A stretch of 5,736 bases of DNA from an uncultured Ruminococcus sp. GTDB taxonomy: Bacteria; Bacillota; Clostridia; Oscillospirales; Acutalibacteraceae. Below, piece after piece: positions 5,505-5,736 of the stretch (the stretch's first letter is position 1; every line of letters begins with the position of its first letter). The stretch covers positions 1 through 5,736 of the forward strand of contig CALZCU010000077.1 in assembly GCA_945632055.1 (NCBI GenBank). Reading direction: 5' to 3'. The notes under the pieces were generated by a model. It worked only from the letters and a program-made list of their open reading frames with translations. It made no database searches and was not told the DNA's origin. A program made the translations under genes and the position numbers.

Positions 5505-5736
5505 TTACTGATTAACAATATCCTTGAATGCCTTACCTGCCTTGAATGCAGGAACCTTTGAAGCAGGAATTTCAATTGTGTTACCTGTTCTGGGGTCGCA
5601 GCCTGTTCTTGCGTTTCTCTGACGCTGCTCAAATGTGCCGAAGCCTGTAAGCTGAATCTTGTCGCCCTCTGCAACTGCCTTGATAATTGTGTCAATTGTT
5701 GCGTTAAGAGCCTTTTCAGCATCTTTCTTTGAAAGA
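5505..5736 (-). CDS. hup: HU family DNA-binding protein (partial, N-terminus beyond window)
   Basis: HU is a small, abundant nucleoid protein whose dimer bends DNA with two beta-ribbon arms. The 76 C-terminal residues in the window align through the HU fold: [10 protein letters not shown], the core [13 protein letters not shown] (28-40), the arm, and the family's C-terminal [17 protein letters not shown] (56-72) before the end IVNQ. Compared with a 90-residue HU about 15 N-terminal residues are missing, cut by the window edge. The arm arginines equivalent to R53, R55 and R58 are kept. The arm tip reads GCDPRTG rather than the usual GRNPxTG, so the tip proline stays but the Arg-Asn before it become Cys-Asp. 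The gene ends in TAA followed by a strong terminator. IHF is less likely, since Clostridia generally carry HU. Confidence 0.95.
   Translation of the reverse strand, partial: LSKKDAEKALNATIDTIIKAVAEGDKIQLTGFGTFEQRQRNARTGCDPRTGNTIEIPASKVPAFKAGKAFKDIVNQ

Noticed and set aside
5477..5722. Minus-strand 81-codon frame rich in Gln and Leu overlapping HU
   Set aside because: It is an out-of-frame reading of the HU gene, which is unambiguous in the correct frame, and it extends into the HU terminator.
1..5736. CRISPR array, insertion sequence, tRNA or rRNA gene, phage or defence genes
   Set aside because: No direct-repeat series, transposase motifs, RNA-gene signatures or defence domains were seen, and the intergenic space is too small to hold them.

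Overview
The window is a compact chromosomal segment, with every supported gene on the minus strand. It looks like a Gram-positive, Clostridia-type Firmicute of moderate GC. A low-GC lineage such as the Ruminococcaceae/Oscillospiraceae fits best, but that placement is inference. The evidence is strong GGAGG-type ribosome binding sites, AT-rich spacers, a dedicated RuvC beside RuvAB (Bacillus uses RecU instead), an RqcP-type S4 protein next to HU, and an ECF-type ATPase.

In transcription order (right to left) the window opens with the 3' part of an HU gene (5505-5736, N-terminus cut off by the window edge), closed by a good intrinsic terminator (5447-5491). Next is a small S4-domain gene, rqcP (5151-5393). 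A 180-bp AT-rich spacer follows. It holds a 13-bp perfect inverted repeat (5092-5131) and a convincing sigma-A promoter (5009-5037). From this promoter an apparent operon runs to the left edge: ruvC (TTG start), ruvA, ruvB, glmM, a class I methyltransferase, and the N-terminal two thirds of ecfA1. Junctions inside the operon are tight: a 2-nt gap, direct abutment, 42 nt, a 1-nt overlap and a 3-nt gap. No internal terminator is visible.

Functionally, HU organises DNA, and RqcP works on stalled 50S subunits in ribosome quality control. RuvC, RuvA and RuvB together process Holliday junctions. GlmM makes glucosamine-1-phosphate for peptidoglycan, the methyltransferase has an unknown (probably RNA) target, and EcfA1 is one ATPase of an energy-coupling-factor vitamin or metal importer. 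The operon therefore mixes DNA repair, cell-wall precursor supply, RNA modification and transport.

I do not see a new defence system, mobile element, CRISPR array or RNA gene. All the genes belong to known families. The items worth a second look are modest: the unexplained palindrome upstream of ruvC, a possible beta-clamp-binding tail on RuvB, a methyltransferase lacking the cysteine motif of its m5C relatives, an HU arm-tip variant, and the unusual gene neighbourhood.
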